Positions 49,082-61,526 are shown, counted from the stretch's first letter. The stretch is 64,000 nt of DNA from Lithospermum erythrorhizon (GCA_019722365.1 JADFUC010001973.1:1-64000), one strand, 5' to 3'. Program-made: numbers and translations. The notes: generated by a model not told the origin, from the sequence alone.

Positions 49082-49880
49082 CTTTATTAGGATTGCAATT
49101 TGCCAGAAATTACTATTTATATATATCTTCATTAATAAAAATTTGTCCAATTTCATGTTTTTACATTTAATTTTTTAAATATTGAATTCAAAATAATAAT
49201 TATGACTCAATTTTTTCTCAATCCTTACAACTTAACTGTTTACTCAAACCATTAATGTTGATTACAATATGCAGAATTGAACTGTGAAATGTCAACATTT
49301 TGAAAATTATTTTCCATAATAACAAACGTCAGTCATGTATGTATCGTGAGGAAAGATCTTATTATTTATAATGTGCTCCGAAATAATATAACTTTTTTGG
49401 GAAAATCTTCGTGGTACAAAGGAAATTTATCAACCCAGTTGAGATTTATTGTAATTACAGTACTCTCACATGTATGTTGATATACAGGTATGGGCAGAAA
49501 CATTGATATAGGCTATTGGCTAGGAGGCAGGTGCTTGGGCGGATATGTGTTTTGAGGATGCAGGTAGGATTTGGCGCTTTGTGGATATAAGTTCGAACGG
49601 GATGGTGAAGCGGCCTTGATCCCGTGTGATTATGGGGCTTGTCTTTGTCTTGGAACTTTTTGATCGCTTGAGATGTGGGGTTGGATGGTTTTGACTTGGA
49701 CACTTTCCAGTTTGGTGAGATATGTAGGTTAGGCGGATTTTGGGGATTGGCTGCTTTTTATCGGATTTTAGGGTTGGTACGCCTTTGGATGGGGTTGGGC
49801 CATGCAGCAGTGTGAGGTATTCGGATGCTTATTTCTTTTCTCTTTGAATCTTGGTGGTGGGTCGCCCCGGGTGGTCAGGG

Positions 49881-50803
49881 TGTTGGAAATCGATGAATAT
49901 TGGTTTTGATAATTATGTCTGTTCAGAAGGCCGATTGTTGTAACGGTCGTTTCTTAGTTTAGTTAAATGAGATTACTAAAACTAAGTGTTCAATAATAGT
50001 AATTACAATTACTAGTCGGGTTTTCATGATATCTGCAGGGATTATCTTCAGATTCTTTAGATACCGATGCGTAATCGTTATAATATAATAATAATGGTCA
50101 ATTATATTATTATACGGTACAACTGATATCTGACTTAGAAAAGGTCATGTAGCGTACAATGATGTTAAATTATATTTAAGTAATATGAAATTAAACTATA
50201 TTTGATAAATTGAGAAGTGATTGTAATCAATAAAATTCTCAATCGGGAATCTTACATTGATAATGTAAAATATTAATTGGATGAACTTCGAATTAATTAG
50301 CAATGGATTGGTGAATTAAATTGTTAGTTGAGCTTGTTAACTTCGTTAGTATTATTTTATTTAATGAGTTAGTTTAATTAAGCAGGTCGGCTTTCATTAA
50401 CTATTCGGTTGGGCTTTAGGTTAAATAATATTCTGTTTAAGGGGATGATTAGGTTATTATTAGTTTAATCGTAACCTAATAAATTACAAAAGCTTTTAGA
50501 GTACCTCCCATCAGAGTTGGCCATCGAGAATATTCTATTTCCCAAAAAGGGGATGAATAGTATATGATTGGCCTCACGATGTGGATCAAGCTAGAGGCAT
50601 TCTGTTAATAGTCTTGGATTCACCAGGATTCAAAAGGAAAACCGTGAAAGTAATTGTTGGTGATTTATTCATTGCTTGTTGTAAGTATTCTGGTATTAAT
50701 ATATTGTTATATATTTTTTAGATTTGATTTTATGTCAATTTAATTGATCCTGGCATGCTATTTATTTAAAGTTTTATTCGAATATGCATATTTTTCCATC
50801 ATC
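49881..50803 (+). repeat. Candidate copia LTR
   Basis: The stretch begins with TGTTGGAAATCG, a common start of plant copia LTRs. It ends just before CATCTGGTGCGCTCTT, which resembles the CATCTGGTATCAGAGCTCTT junction of LTR and primer-binding site. The length of about 0.92 kb suits SIRE/Angela-type LTRs. No copia genes follow, and I found no second copy in the window. Confidence 0.4.
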
Positions 50804-52702
50804 TGGTGCGCTCTTTCCCGATGCGAATCTTGAGTTTTTGGGTATTTACGGTGCTCGGGTATCCTAGCGTCTTCCTTTTTGAACTTTCTACAAGCACTTT
50901 TCACCTTCTCTTTGATTTTTCTTCTATTTTAACTTCCTCTTTTTTGAAAATAGCGGGTATTTATAGGATTTGAATGCTTGTTCGATTGGTCGATTAATTT
51001 TGAACGGATCGTGATACCGTAGTTGATTTTGAGGCGTAATACGAGGCAAGTCGGATATTTTACACTACTTGTTCTCAAGAAATGGAGTTGTATTGGGCGC
51101 TACTTTGCTTGTAGGTTTTGAGTCAAAATCATTTCATTTGTCAGAGCTGACATTTCGCCGTCAATTGAGTAAAATTATCTTTCAATCACATTACAGGTTT
51201 TAAAAATTAGGTTGATAATATAAAATTCTAATTTTAACCTAAAATTAATTCAGTGCCTAATTCCTGGGAACCCTATTATTTCCACATATCTTGAATTTAA
51301 TTCGAGGCTTCGGGTGAACCACAATCATGCGTGTAATGAGTGAATCTTTGAGTAATTAAACTAGTTAAATTCAAAATAAATTAAAATTTTTATTAATTTA
51401 AATTAATTAATTTTAGGCTAATACGCAATGTATATTATCATTCTAGAAGGTATGACTTTGGTTTGTTTAATACTCCATTATCATAAAATAACACACATCA
51501 ATTATTTGATATCGATAAAGGTCTAATTTGGCGATGGTGCTATGGAAATTCAGCATGGCAAGAAACGAATCGATTGTGAGCGATGGTGGAAGTGGAGATA
51601 GATTTAGGTACTTGGGTTGGGGAGTACATTTTAACTAGCGAGGGTTAGTTTTATCATGTTAACAATTGAAATAAGTTTGGGTCCAAATATGTCTTTTATT
51701 AATTTTGAGATCGATGTATAAAGATTGTTAGACCGACGTTTAGAATCTACGCTTTTTAATTCATTATCTAGTTGGATTATCCAAACGGGTCTAACGGATT
51801 TGGCTTGTCGATTTTAAATCCCCAAGACTCCAACCCCAAATCCCTCCATCCAAACCGGCCAATTGATTCAAATTCATGAATAGGTTGACTTTTAAGAAAA
51901 TATCTTAGTTAAATTAATCGATTTGATATAATAGTTGAACTAACAACTAATGATCATTGAGGCCTTGGATTTGATTATTAGCATTTTATGTTTTATTCCA
52001 GATTTTCATACATGTATAGTACAATATTCTTAAATTCAAATTAAATAAGCCATATATACTTTAAAATTCATGTACGTAAAATGTTAAGAGGATAGGTAGG
52101 GAAATATTATCTATAAAAAGAAAATGATAGACGTAATATGTTGAGATTTGGCTCATAATAATCCAAAAAGTTCACATGTAATTGTTTCACATTGAAAAAT
52201 AAAGGAGACCGTTCATTACTATATAAGCCAAGGAGCTACTCCACCTATCACCAATTGATTTTAAGATGGTGTCTCTTTGAACTTATAAAGTGTGCTTTCT
52301 CCTGTTATGGGTGTGGTCCAGACCCATTTTAATAAAATTCAACATAGTACAAGATAATCAATTCGAGATTGAAATATGAAACCTAAAGTAGTGAATGCGA
52401 ATTGAACCTGTTTACCATTTCATGCAATGCACATTTTATACATGAACTTCACAGAAGTCAACTGACCTTAGTTTATTAACTAACCTCCAATGCCCTTTAA
52501 GTCTTTGGGGATTTACTTTGATGATTTTTTCTATACTCCCATGGGCCATGTGATTGTCCTCTTAATAGAATGCATTGCGTGGACTTAAAAGTCGTTTTGA
52601 ATTCAAGAAAATGGAGGAGTTTAAGCATAAATACATGTTCTCATACATTATGGATGCATTATCCATATCAAGTTCAATTTAGTCTATATTTTTGGGACAA
52701 TA
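50804..52702. other. Spacer before the ankyrin exon
   Basis: No gene is visible. A TATA box (CTATATAAGC) at 52219-52228 lies 475 bases before the ankyrin start codon. It could be that gene's promoter if the leader is long or spliced. Confidence 0.4.
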
Positions 52703-52919
52703 ATGGATCCTAAGTTTTATGAACCTGCGTCCAAGGGCAATCTTGAATTCCTCAAACTCAATGGGAATCTAATTCTAGGGCAAGTAACAGGAGGATACAA
52801 CAATGTCCTCCATGTCCTAGCCCAGTTTAATCAAGATTTTGATCAAGAAGTGGAGGAACTACTAGCAAACCAAAGTTCCACTGTAGTTCAATCAATGCAT
52901 AGTTGGAAGAATTCATCAG
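52703..52919 (+). pseudogene. First exon of an ankyrin-repeat (ACD6-like) gene, orphaned
   Basis: The reading begins MDPKFYEPASKGNLEFLK and continues with QVTGGYNNVLHVLAQF. This is the usual N-terminus of plant ankyrin-repeat membrane proteins of the ACD6 type: an MDPKLY start, a first helix pair, then a V-LH-AAxF ankyrin block, here with Leu for the first Ala. It has 72 codons up to a possible donor site (CAG then GTACAA) at 52920. In intact family members further ankyrin repeats and a PGG membrane domain follow. I can see neither in the next kilobases, where unassigned sequence and then a copia element occur. It is either a fragment or a gene broken by insertion. Confidence 0.6.
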
Positions 52920-54412
52920 GTACAATATAAACCCAATTTGCAAAGAAACGAAAAGGCTAGTTAAGTAGTAACTATGAATTTTATGATGTGAATCGTTTTT
53001 GTCTATCTAATTGATGGTCAGATTAGCTCTTGATTGTTATCCCGTTTCTTGCCGAAGTTTTTGATTTGATGTTGAATGATTTAAAAGTGGTAAGCATATC
53101 TAACCAAATGTCTTTGATTTTTGTTACTTTTAGTTAATTTTCTTATTAAATGTTGGGGTCTAACTGCAGCGTCGAAAAATCTTTATACTTTATCTACTAA
53201 AAAAATAGAATAAATTTACTATAATGCCACTTTCATATAAATATTTTTAGTTTAGAATATTTTGATTACGTTATTAATTCACGTTACTCTTGAAAATAAT
53301 TATCGGCGTAAGCGTATCTGTAGTAAGAATGGCAGATGAGACTACGAGCAGGGAGTATGCATTCTGAATCACGAAATAATTTATGGTTCGCGAGGAGACC
53401 CGATCCCGTCGAATAGATTTCGCTTGAAAGTCGAGATGATGGTAGAAATTAACGTGAAGGCACACGATAGAAGGTAACAAGTTATCGGAACAAGCAACAT
53501 ACGTAAGAGTTTCGCTTTGCAAATTCATCCATGAAAACCGTTGAGCGACTTTGTGAAATGTCTTGAGCAATTTAAAACCGCGAGCAAGTTTTAGCTAATG
53601 CTTGGCCTATAAGCGTTTTCGCTCAGTAAGTATGGAAATTAGCAATTCAAAATTTTTTAAAAACACGATTCAGCAAAATATGAACAAAATCATTTTTTTA
53701 CATAGAAACTTGCCTCTGATACATTTAAATTGATATCTACTTTGAGTCTCGAGCTCTAAACCTAATTAAAATTCCTTTATTGCATAAATAACAACCAAAA
53801 TTAAAACACAAATAATTAAGTTCATGGTATTGGCATCAAATTAGAACATTTCATTGAAAGGCGTACGAAGCGGTTTAGGCGGCCGTTTTAACGGAATTGG
53901 TTGGAGCAATAATGGGTGGCTACGTAGCCAAGTGGGGAGAGCGAAATCTACGGTATTGATTCCTAGTCTTACTCTTCTTAATTGCATTATTTTTATATTT
54001 GATTGAAATTTGAGAAATTTTGAAGTTGACTTAGGGTTTCAAAGTGAGTATTCTTTATGAATTGAGAGAATTGGAGTAATTTGAGGAGAGCTTCCTATTA
54101 TTTTTATGCTTGAAATAGAAAGAAAATGAAATAAATTTATTTTATATGAAGGGTAAAATATACAGAATAATGTAGGAAAGTTTTTTTATTAAGCCAAAGT
54201 ACTTCCGCGATGTTACGAAAAAAAATGGATGCCTACAAGTAAAATTTTAATTTGAATGCCTCATCAAAGTTGACATATTAGCTACACAATCAATATAAAT
54301 CCTATTTAAATCAACTACAATATATTAGCTACCTAAGATAATACAAATCTATTAAAATTAAATAACTACTAAATGATCTTATTAGCTATCAATTTCATAG
54401 TAGAAGAATTAC
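52920..54412. other. Unassigned stretch before the short-LTR copia element
   Basis: Most is AT-rich. Two islands, about 53274-53600 and 53860-53960, are richer in GC and CG. The minus-strand open frame of 98 codons at 53274-53570 matches nothing I recognise. I see no ankyrin continuation here. Confidence 0.45.
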
Positions 54413-54502
54413 TGTAAAATATGTGAAACCACCCATTTCGTATTATTGATCCGCCTTGATATTATATACTGTTTACAAACTATCGAGACCCAATGTTCTA
54501 CA
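54413..54502 (-). repeat. 3' LTR (short) of the minus-strand copia element
   Basis: This 90 bp repeat shares TGTAAAATATGT, AAACC, TATTATTGATC, ATTATAT, TTTACAAACTATCG and GTTCTACA with the right copy. It lacks about 30 bases present there. Confidence 0.75.
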
Positions 54503-54599
54503 GTACAATGCCACACTTCGAGTTGGGCGTTGAATCTAAAATGTCGACTAGCATTAGTAGAACTGGCCAGCCCGGCGAGTGCCTTTGTAAAAATGTTGC

Positions 54600-54770
54600 C
54601 TAGGCGATTAGTTATCGAAACATAGAATAAATACGAATGATTACTCCCGATACCGCGTCACGAAGGAAATGACGGTCGATCTCGATGTGTTTAGTGCTGA
54701 GGTATGGAAAAAGGATTATGTGTGTGCCAAATGTAGAGGCGATTATTATCACAAAATAATTCCATTATTT
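54600..54770 (-). pseudogene. Copia RNase H end (short-LTR element)
   Basis: On the minus strand STKHIEIDRHFLRD matches the TKHIEIDCHFVRD signature of copia RNase H. A CDNN-like segment just upstream also fits. An IFTKAL-like C-terminal end follows toward the LTR. Confidence 0.7.
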
Positions 54771-55291
54771 TCGAATGATCCCTTTAAAGCATGCCAAGAG
54801 CCCCTTGACAGCTTCGGTTCGCGGTAACAAGCGCCATGGGCAACCCCGACTGCGGGAAGGAGCGACACCGCGATCTCTTTGTTTTGCTTGGACTTCCACG
54901 AAGCGAGGCGCTTAGCTCTTATCCGGCCGAGGAGACGGTGCCGTCAGTAATAGGACAACTTGCGCTGACGGAGGTTTCAAATGCTTGGGTGTGTCAACCA
55001 AAAGTCACCTTGTCTGGACGCACCCAGATGTGCTTTACCACCCAGCGCGTCTTTGCCCGAAACCCGATGATCTGGCGAGGCTGCATTCACGAGGCTGAAG
55101 ATAAAAGGCATTAGGCAAGCGATAAGTTAGGGCGGGTAAGGATAAATAAAATGGCGACCAACCAATAGGCGATAGTGCTGCATTATAAGGGTGGTCAGCG
55201 TTGATTACTGCTCCGTCGCTTCTGAGGGTTTACTTGCAAATGATCCGACTTGAAATGATATCGAGCATATTTCCGGTACGACTTGAAACCA

Positions 55292-55579
55292 TCACTTGCT
55301 GCGAGGCGGCACGCCGCGCCTAGAAAATGTTGAGAACCTGATCGCGTATGAAAACATGAAATTTGAATCTTGTTTGAGAAGTAGAGATAGTAGCAAAGTG
55401 AACTTTCCGGATATAATCAGTAAATCAGCGTAAAGCAGCATGTAACTTTCGTACAGGACCACTACCTTGAGTAAGCAGCGAGTAATTAGAATATGATTGA
55501 GTGAACCCCTTTCTTTCAGCGCGGTTATAACCCGAAAACCAACACCAGAGGCTGTTGACCAGCTATTATAGTATTTCAT
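55292..55579 (-). pseudogene. Copia reverse transcriptase remnant (short-LTR element)
   Basis: The reading keeps YNSWSTA..GVGFRV and LYADLLIISG, followed by SLLLKQDSNF. It lines up with the segment around the catalytic YVDD box, which here reads Y-A-D-L, so the second catalytic aspartate is missing. The flanks up to about 56400 presumably held the rest of the domain but are too altered to align by eye. Confidence 0.65.
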
Positions 55580-56499
55580 TCGGTTTACAAACCAAACCGG
55601 GGCGCCGCTTTATAGAACCCGAGCGTCACCATATAAACCTCTACGTGAGTCCCGTGTAGAAGCATTGGTAATACGTCCATCGTCAAACTCCCGTTTCATA
55701 GCTACTTGACAGCGATAGAAACCGTCTGCGTCGCCATCTTATGGCAGAACCGTGTCGTTATGTCGATTCATGACGATGATTACGAAAAACCACCAAAGCG
55801 GGCCTTGAAGCGTTGTGGTACCATCAATTATATTTTACCTATCGCCTGACGCGAGAGCCTTGGGGGAAGGCACCACCGTCTCCGGTGCTAGTTATTTTCG
55901 AGAGCCTCCCGATCTCTCTCGCTTTCGTCGCCTCACTTACACTTTCGGGGGACCGTAGCCTCACTTAAAGATGCTGGCTCACGTAGCGCAGCCAGTTAGC
56001 GCCTGAAAAAATTTATGCCAGTTGAGAATCGATTACAATTTATAGAATTAGCTATAGGATAAAGAGTACCTGAGGTCTAAGAGGAGGTCGGTGAGGACGG
56101 ACTCAACTTTTGCACAGTATTAAATAGCATGTCATTGAAGTTTGACCGAGAAGGTTTCTTGTACTTGCGCTTTCCTAAAAGCTGCTTGTGCCGCTTGACT
56201 ACCAAGTCTCGTCCAAACTCCGCTTTGACTCCCTCGAAATTTCCGCCCGCACCCGTCGTCGGGCCGCGCTGGAGCGGCCGTGTCAGTGAGCGGCCTATTT
56301 CGCCCAGTGCGCAGGCGGCTTGACCCCAGCAGGGAACCCGAACCCGGGAGGCGCGGAACCCAGGTGGACTAGCATCACGTACAACTTCAACATGGGACTA
56401 CTGCCTCGCTTTACATCCTTTACTATTTTAAATGCGTCAAGCGAAGCCTGGAGCATTATTGTGAGGTAGAGAACTAACAGTAGCGTTAGGTGAGGAAAT

Positions 56500-57220
56500 T
56501 TATCGAAATGGGAATTCATTTTCATAGAACCGCAAATCCATAGCGAAATAAAATACTCGTGAGACTCCAAATCGAAGACTTTTCACACCCACTTTTCCCA
56601 CGTCAGATTTCACAAAAGCACACTTCCGACTTGCAAATTTATCGAGCTTACATTTTTTGTTATGAGCAAACCACAGCGACCCAAACACACGTAAATTTGA
56701 GTAAGAGGGTGATTGACCATACAAAAGTTCATAGGGAGTCTTGAAATTCAGTACACTAGAGGGTGTTCGATTAATTAAATAAGCCGGCCGGATTAAAATC
56801 ATTCACCCGTAATTTAATAGGTAAATTAGCACGGAATCGCCAACATGACCCACGATATTTAAGATATGACGGTGTTTCCGTTCCACCCGCCCATTTTGTT
56901 GTGGTGTCCCCACACACGAAGTTTGAAATATTATGCCATTAGTAGAAAAATACTCATGGAAGCAGAGAAAAATTGATGTCATTTATCACTCCGGATAATG
57001 TAACATGTGAAGAGCTAAATTGATTCTTATGAGTGTTAAAAATTGCATGAAATACTTTAAAACCTCGGTTTTATCCATCAATAAAAACAATAACCCGCAA
57101 CGACATGAATAATCATCCATGATGAAGTAAGGGAAATATCTAGTTACCACGAAGGCAGTGTGATACGAGGACCCCGCGAATCCGCGATTGTATCGATTCA
57201 AAACTACGGTAGCCTTATGA
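56500..57220 (-). pseudogene. Copia integrase remnant (short-LTR element)
   Basis: The reading at 56986-57201 has RYFPYFIMDDYSCRCGLLFL with the first catalytic aspartate. Near 56880-56950 a reading gives QTSCVGTPQQNGRVERKHRH with the catalytic glutamate. The reading at 56500-56802 continues AYLINRTPSSVLNFKTPYE and LRVFGSLWFAHN. The second aspartate region near 56960 is broken. Integrase would insert the cDNA. Frameshifts separate each piece. Confidence 0.8.
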
Positions 57221-57535
57221 TCGCTCTTAACAAAGAATCCACTGAAATTTGTTTGGCTTGATGACTACAATCTGAAAGCCTTATTTGACAAGCGACCACG
57301 AATTGAAATAAAATATAATGATCCCAGCACTTTGTCGGATGCTGATCGAGATGCATGGTGAAGGCATCTTCCCGTCCACATGAAACTTGAGTCTGTATCT
57401 ACTTGCCAAAAGTAGTAGAGTCCATTCCGTCATTCCATGGGAGTCGATCAGGGGTCTCGGTATGGTTACGTATCGTACAACGATTTTAGTAAATTGAATC
57501 CTTGATCAAGGTATTAGCTAAGCTGGTCCGCAGAA

Positions 57536-58678
57536 TTAAATTGCAAAATGGCCGAGGCACAAAAATACATTTATCAAAACAGTTAGCGGACAAGCGAACA
57601 CGGCCAACTTAATTGCATTCAAAATTTTCCAGCGGGAATGGCAATCCGGACTCTCGGGTATGTGTGATATCAAATAAAATGCTCGAGTTACACAGCGACA
57701 GCGAACAAGATGCGCGGTGTCTATAATCCGATTACTAGGCAAAGGCTTAGCCATGAGGCGATCCTCAGGCCAATCAAAGTGCTTGACATGAGCTTGACTT
57801 TTGCCCGGCTCGTCGGACGGCCCGACCCTGCGCGTGGTAGCAGAGGCGGATAGACCCACGGAGCAGGGAGAAGCGGTTGCCGAGGCTGGCGTCGGTAAGA
57901 CTGACCTCCACAGGCTCCTGGGCGTTCTTGGAGCGAGGTCTTGAGCCACCACTTCTGACAGTTCGTGGGCCAGTCGCCTTCAATTGCCATTCTTATGAAA
58001 ACAAAGTAGTAAGATCATGCGAATGATGACAAAAGTAGCCATCGCGATCAATGAAGGCAGCCCCAGCTTAGATTGAAGTTGCTCTTTCTACTTGACATGG
58101 CATGGTAGGCCCGATCGAAGTGGTGGCGGATCTGAGATAATAAAGAAGGCGAGAAGAGCCCGAACGATCGACATGAGATACCACAAAGGGAATTGAGTGA
58201 AGGCGATCATTATCTTGCTTTAATTGGAACTTCTCCACAAAAATCCACATAAGCAAAATCACTTAAAGATATGAAGGAATCGATTAAATGAGTAAGCAAG
58301 TTAAATCCCATGGCGGTTGTAATTTACCCAAGTAGTCATAAGTCATGCCGGAAGGCTGTTTACACTCGTGCGACCTTGAAGTGTTGTTTGTGAGTCCAGC
58401 TCCCAGCGACAAAGAGCGTTAAAAGAAACAATCAAAGAGGAAGAACTCTCCCTCAAAAATAGGGTAGTCTTGAAGTAACGACGAATCAATAGTATTAAGA
58501 GCGAGGAGTTATGATCAATTTTCGGAGGGTTAGAAGTGCGAGTGCGGCTTCCGCGAGTTGTTCGAACCGTGTGGGTGGTTCTTGGTGCATCGCGCCATGG
58601 AGAAAAAATCTGAGTAGGAAGGGAAATTTAGTGGTGATTGAGAGAAAAGTTACTAGCCGTGAGTAGAACTTGGATACA
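57536..58678 (-). pseudogene. Probable gag to pre-integrase part (short-LTR element)
   Basis: By position this should hold gag and protease. Only a segment near 57660-57760 (RIIDTAHLV..FYLI) resembles the pre-integrase region (the R-x-IGTA..LYYL pattern). The GC-rich part at 57774-57950 and the open frame at 58068-58262 match nothing I recognise. Confidence 0.4.
58666..58678 (-). other. Primer-binding-like site (short-LTR element)
   Basis: On the plus strand AACTTGGATACA directly precedes the LTR start. It resembles GCTCTGATACCA, the complement of the usual Met-tRNA primer site. Confidence 0.45.
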
Positions 58679-58800
58679 TGTAAAATATGTAAAACCTTGA
58701 CTCATATTATTGATCACACAATATTATATCATTTACAAACTATCGGGCGATATTAGTAACAACTCGAACACTAATAATATTAAACATGATACGTTCTACA
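58679..58800 (-). repeat. 5' LTR (short) of the minus-strand copia element
   Basis: This 122 bp repeat has TG..CA ends and pairs with 54413-54502. Confidence 0.75.
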
Positions 58801-60759
58801 GTCTAATAATTATATTATAGAAAATTCTACATAAACTAATCGTTTTACATTCTTACGGTAATTAAGTGAAATTTTTTGATTTCAAACTAAATAATATGGT
58901 AAGTTCTACTCAAATTAATCGTATGAAGACATCGTATAAGTGATATTGAATGTACTACGGTTCTTCTTTAGATTTTTAATTATGATAACTATTGTGTGAT
59001 GTTTTTATTGTTAGAAAATTATGGGTAATAATCAAGTCAAATTTTATAAATTTTAATTCAACTGAAACAGGTACAAGGTTGATATGGTCGAATATATGAA
59101 ACAACTATAAATGTCAAATAGAAAGAAAAATTTGAACTTATTCGCTTGTATATATAATCGAGAAGACTAATATTTTGGCTAATATAATATCACTTTAGCT
59201 TTGAAAAAGTTCTTAATTAATTTTGGATGCAATATAGGACAATTATATGGTTTTATATTATTTTATGTTAACTATGCATAACAATTCCTAATTTACACAA
59301 TCAAACGGCTAGAAAAGATATTAAAGGAATAAGAATTGACTTGGTTAAAATTTTCATCGTTGAGAGAAATTAAGAATTTGAAACTATCTACAATGGACTT
59401 TGGACAATAGAAAAGTAGAATTATGACATATATTTAACATTTGAAAGAACAAAAAACTATTACATGAAATAACATATCTGTATGGGCGACAATTACTTAG
59501 TGGCTGCATATTCCGTACTGCTTCAAAGTAAAGCAAAATTGAGGAAACGAGTTCTCTTGAAAGAAATGGAGTTGCAAAAAATAATGACAATAATGAGACA
59601 CATGAGTAAGATGAAACACTAGCAAAAAAACTAAAACATGAAAATATAAAAATTCCTAATGCTAAAAAGTTAAACTCGAACTAATATGAAAGGAGGATTA
59701 GAAGGATCGTCGAGGACAAAATGGAGTTGACGACAAAAGAATCAAAAGGCAAAAGATCACGAACCGAATTATAGAGCCAAGCAGTCTTGATGAGGATAGC
59801 CGATAATGTGAAATTATCACTTTCATAAAAAAGCAAAAGATAAAAAGCAGTTTTGATTAAATTATTTTGAGTATAACAATTGAATTTTTAGATAATGAAG
59901 TTTTGAAATAAGGTAGAGGAGGAGAGATATTTACCATTTTGATGATTTAATAGTTTAAGAAAAGATTGTTCTTAAAATTTCTGCAGTTTATTTATTAGAT
60001 AATTTTGTTTCTATTGCAGATTTTTATTAACTTTTATGAGTATCATAAAGAAACCACGTGCGACAAAATTATCACGTCTGGCGTACGTCTTCGCACTACT
60101 TAGTATTCTTAATAAGTTCAAATTAAATAAATCGTATATACTTTAAAATTCATTTTAAAATGTTGTACCAAAATAGGAATAATCAGCAAATTATAAAGGA
60201 AATTTCTTACGTTCAGTTTTTTGCATTAAGTGTTAAATGGATGTGTTTAAATATCATATGTGTTGATTATTGATTGGAAGTGCATCGCCCGTCAATAAGG
60301 GCACGCTTCGGGATTATAAATATTGAGAATGTGTTGATTATTGATTGGAAGTAAATCCACAAATCCAATAAGGGCACCTTCGGAGCTGAATAAATTTCCA
60401 ATTATAAAGTTTCAATAATGGAACCGGGATTTAGAATTTTATATACATTCTCTACTCCTATGAATATTGTTCAATTACGTAGATGAAAGCACTAATCTAA
60501 ATAATGACTTTACCTTGATTTAGTAGTTTCAATAATGGTACGCTTCACCGATTTAGTATTTTAAGATGAGGGAGGATATCGTGCTTGACTTTGTGTAAGT
60601 TATTATTTAGATAGTTCTCTTAAGCGATCAACAAGGGAAGTTTTAGATAATGCGTTCTTAAGCGTTATTCAAACTATTATATTGATAGCTTAGATAGTGC
60701 TTAAGCGTTATATTATCTACCGCGTATATAATATAGGAAGGAAGAATTAGCGATTTACT
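58801..60759. other. AT-rich spacer with a local duplication
   Basis: No gene is visible. At 60258-60375 TGTGTTGATTATTGATTGGAAGT and AATAAGGGCAC..CTTCGG occur twice about 71 bases apart. A short block at 60101-60162 resembles 52013-52085, and one at 60194-60241 resembles 42798-42850. Confidence 0.5.
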
Positions 60760-61055
60760 AAATGATGGAAACTTGAAACCTCGTGATCCCAAGTAGTTAC
60801 TATAGAATTTTTAGGATTATAGAAAGCTTGACAAGCGATGGCCAAATTAACACAGAAACAAAATACAAATTGAGAGAGGAATGAAGAAAGAACTTTATAT
60901 TATTGATAAAATGTATATTAAATTCTTATATTACAATTGTGGAATAGCTATATATACTGAGATGCATGTCTCACCAATGTATTTCCTATCGTATATGATC
61001 AGAGCCGGTGCGTGCAGATACATGTATACATTGTATCTGACTTGGTATCACGACT
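60760..61055 (-). repeat. Probable 3' LTR of the third copia element
   Basis: On the minus strand a TATA box (CAGTATATATAGC, about 60950-60962) is followed by a pyrimidine-rich tract, TTCTTTCTTCATTCCTCTCTC, at about 60868-60888. This is the U3-R-U5 layout of copia LTRs. It lies just beyond the RNase H remnant of a minus-strand copia element. Both ends are approximate and the partner LTR is outside the window. Confidence 0.45.
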
Positions 61056-61526
61056 ACTAACTTCTTTCGGTGACGCAAACTGTTGCCCGTGCTCCTTGAA
61101 AGTTGTTTGTGAAATAGCGGATTAGGCAGACGCGTGGTTGCGCGTAACTCGCCCATGAATTTTCCCCGATTCGTCGGCGTAATAGCCGACTACACAAATG
61201 CCTTTTTTGTGAGCTCAAATCGGTCAGTAAGTAACCTGAGCATCATAAAATTTCGCTCGCCATTTGAGATGGAAAGCGTCGCCGTTGCGGCTTGGATGCG
61301 CCTAAACATAACAATAGGGTAGCGAGAGGCGTCGTTACTAAATAAATACGATCGATTTGAAGAACTAATATGTTGTGGTGAAATGAATCCACTTAGAAAG
61401 CGTTCGAACAATGTGACAATCCAACTATCGAGTGTTTAGTTCTCATGGAAACACGAGTTAGGCGAAAATGTGTAAATTTGTTCGATTATCACACCCGAGT
61501 AGTATAGGCAAGCTGGATTGACACAC

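Larger units (their letters stand above)
47453..49880. other. Spacer downstream of the trpD-type gene
   Basis: No gene is visible. It holds the TA-rich tract, SINE-like sequence and MITE listed below, and a moderately GC-rich part at 49480-49880 that matches nothing I recognise. Confidence 0.5.
54413..58800 (-). mobile_element. Ty1/copia retrotransposon with very short LTRs, decayed
   Basis: The LTRs are 54413-54502 and 58679-58800. Both start TGTAAAATATGT and end GTTCTACA, giving TG..CA ends. The minus-strand order is protease/pre-integrase, integrase, reverse transcriptase, RNase H, which is copia order. Total length is about 4.4 kb. A primer-binding-like site adjoins the right LTR. All domains carry frameshifts and the interior is visibly rich in CG. 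The 5 bp flanks (ATTAC and GTCTA) do not match. Confidence 0.82.

Noticed and set aside
54836..55114. Plus-strand 92-codon open frame as a gene
   Set aside because: It is antisense to the reverse transcriptase/RNase H part of a minus-strand copia element and has no domain of its own.
57536..57990. Three overlapping GC-rich open frames as a novel protein
   Set aside because: They lie within the copia element between its LTRs, and GC-rich sequence leaves several frames open by chance. The pre-integrase-like segment in one of them favours the element.
60996..61012. A plus-strand primer-binding site (GATCAGAGCCGGTG)
   Set aside because: It resembles the Met-tRNA site, but the TATA box and pyrimidine-rich tract next to it, and all copia coding to the right, are on the minus strand. 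I keep the minus-strand LTR reading.
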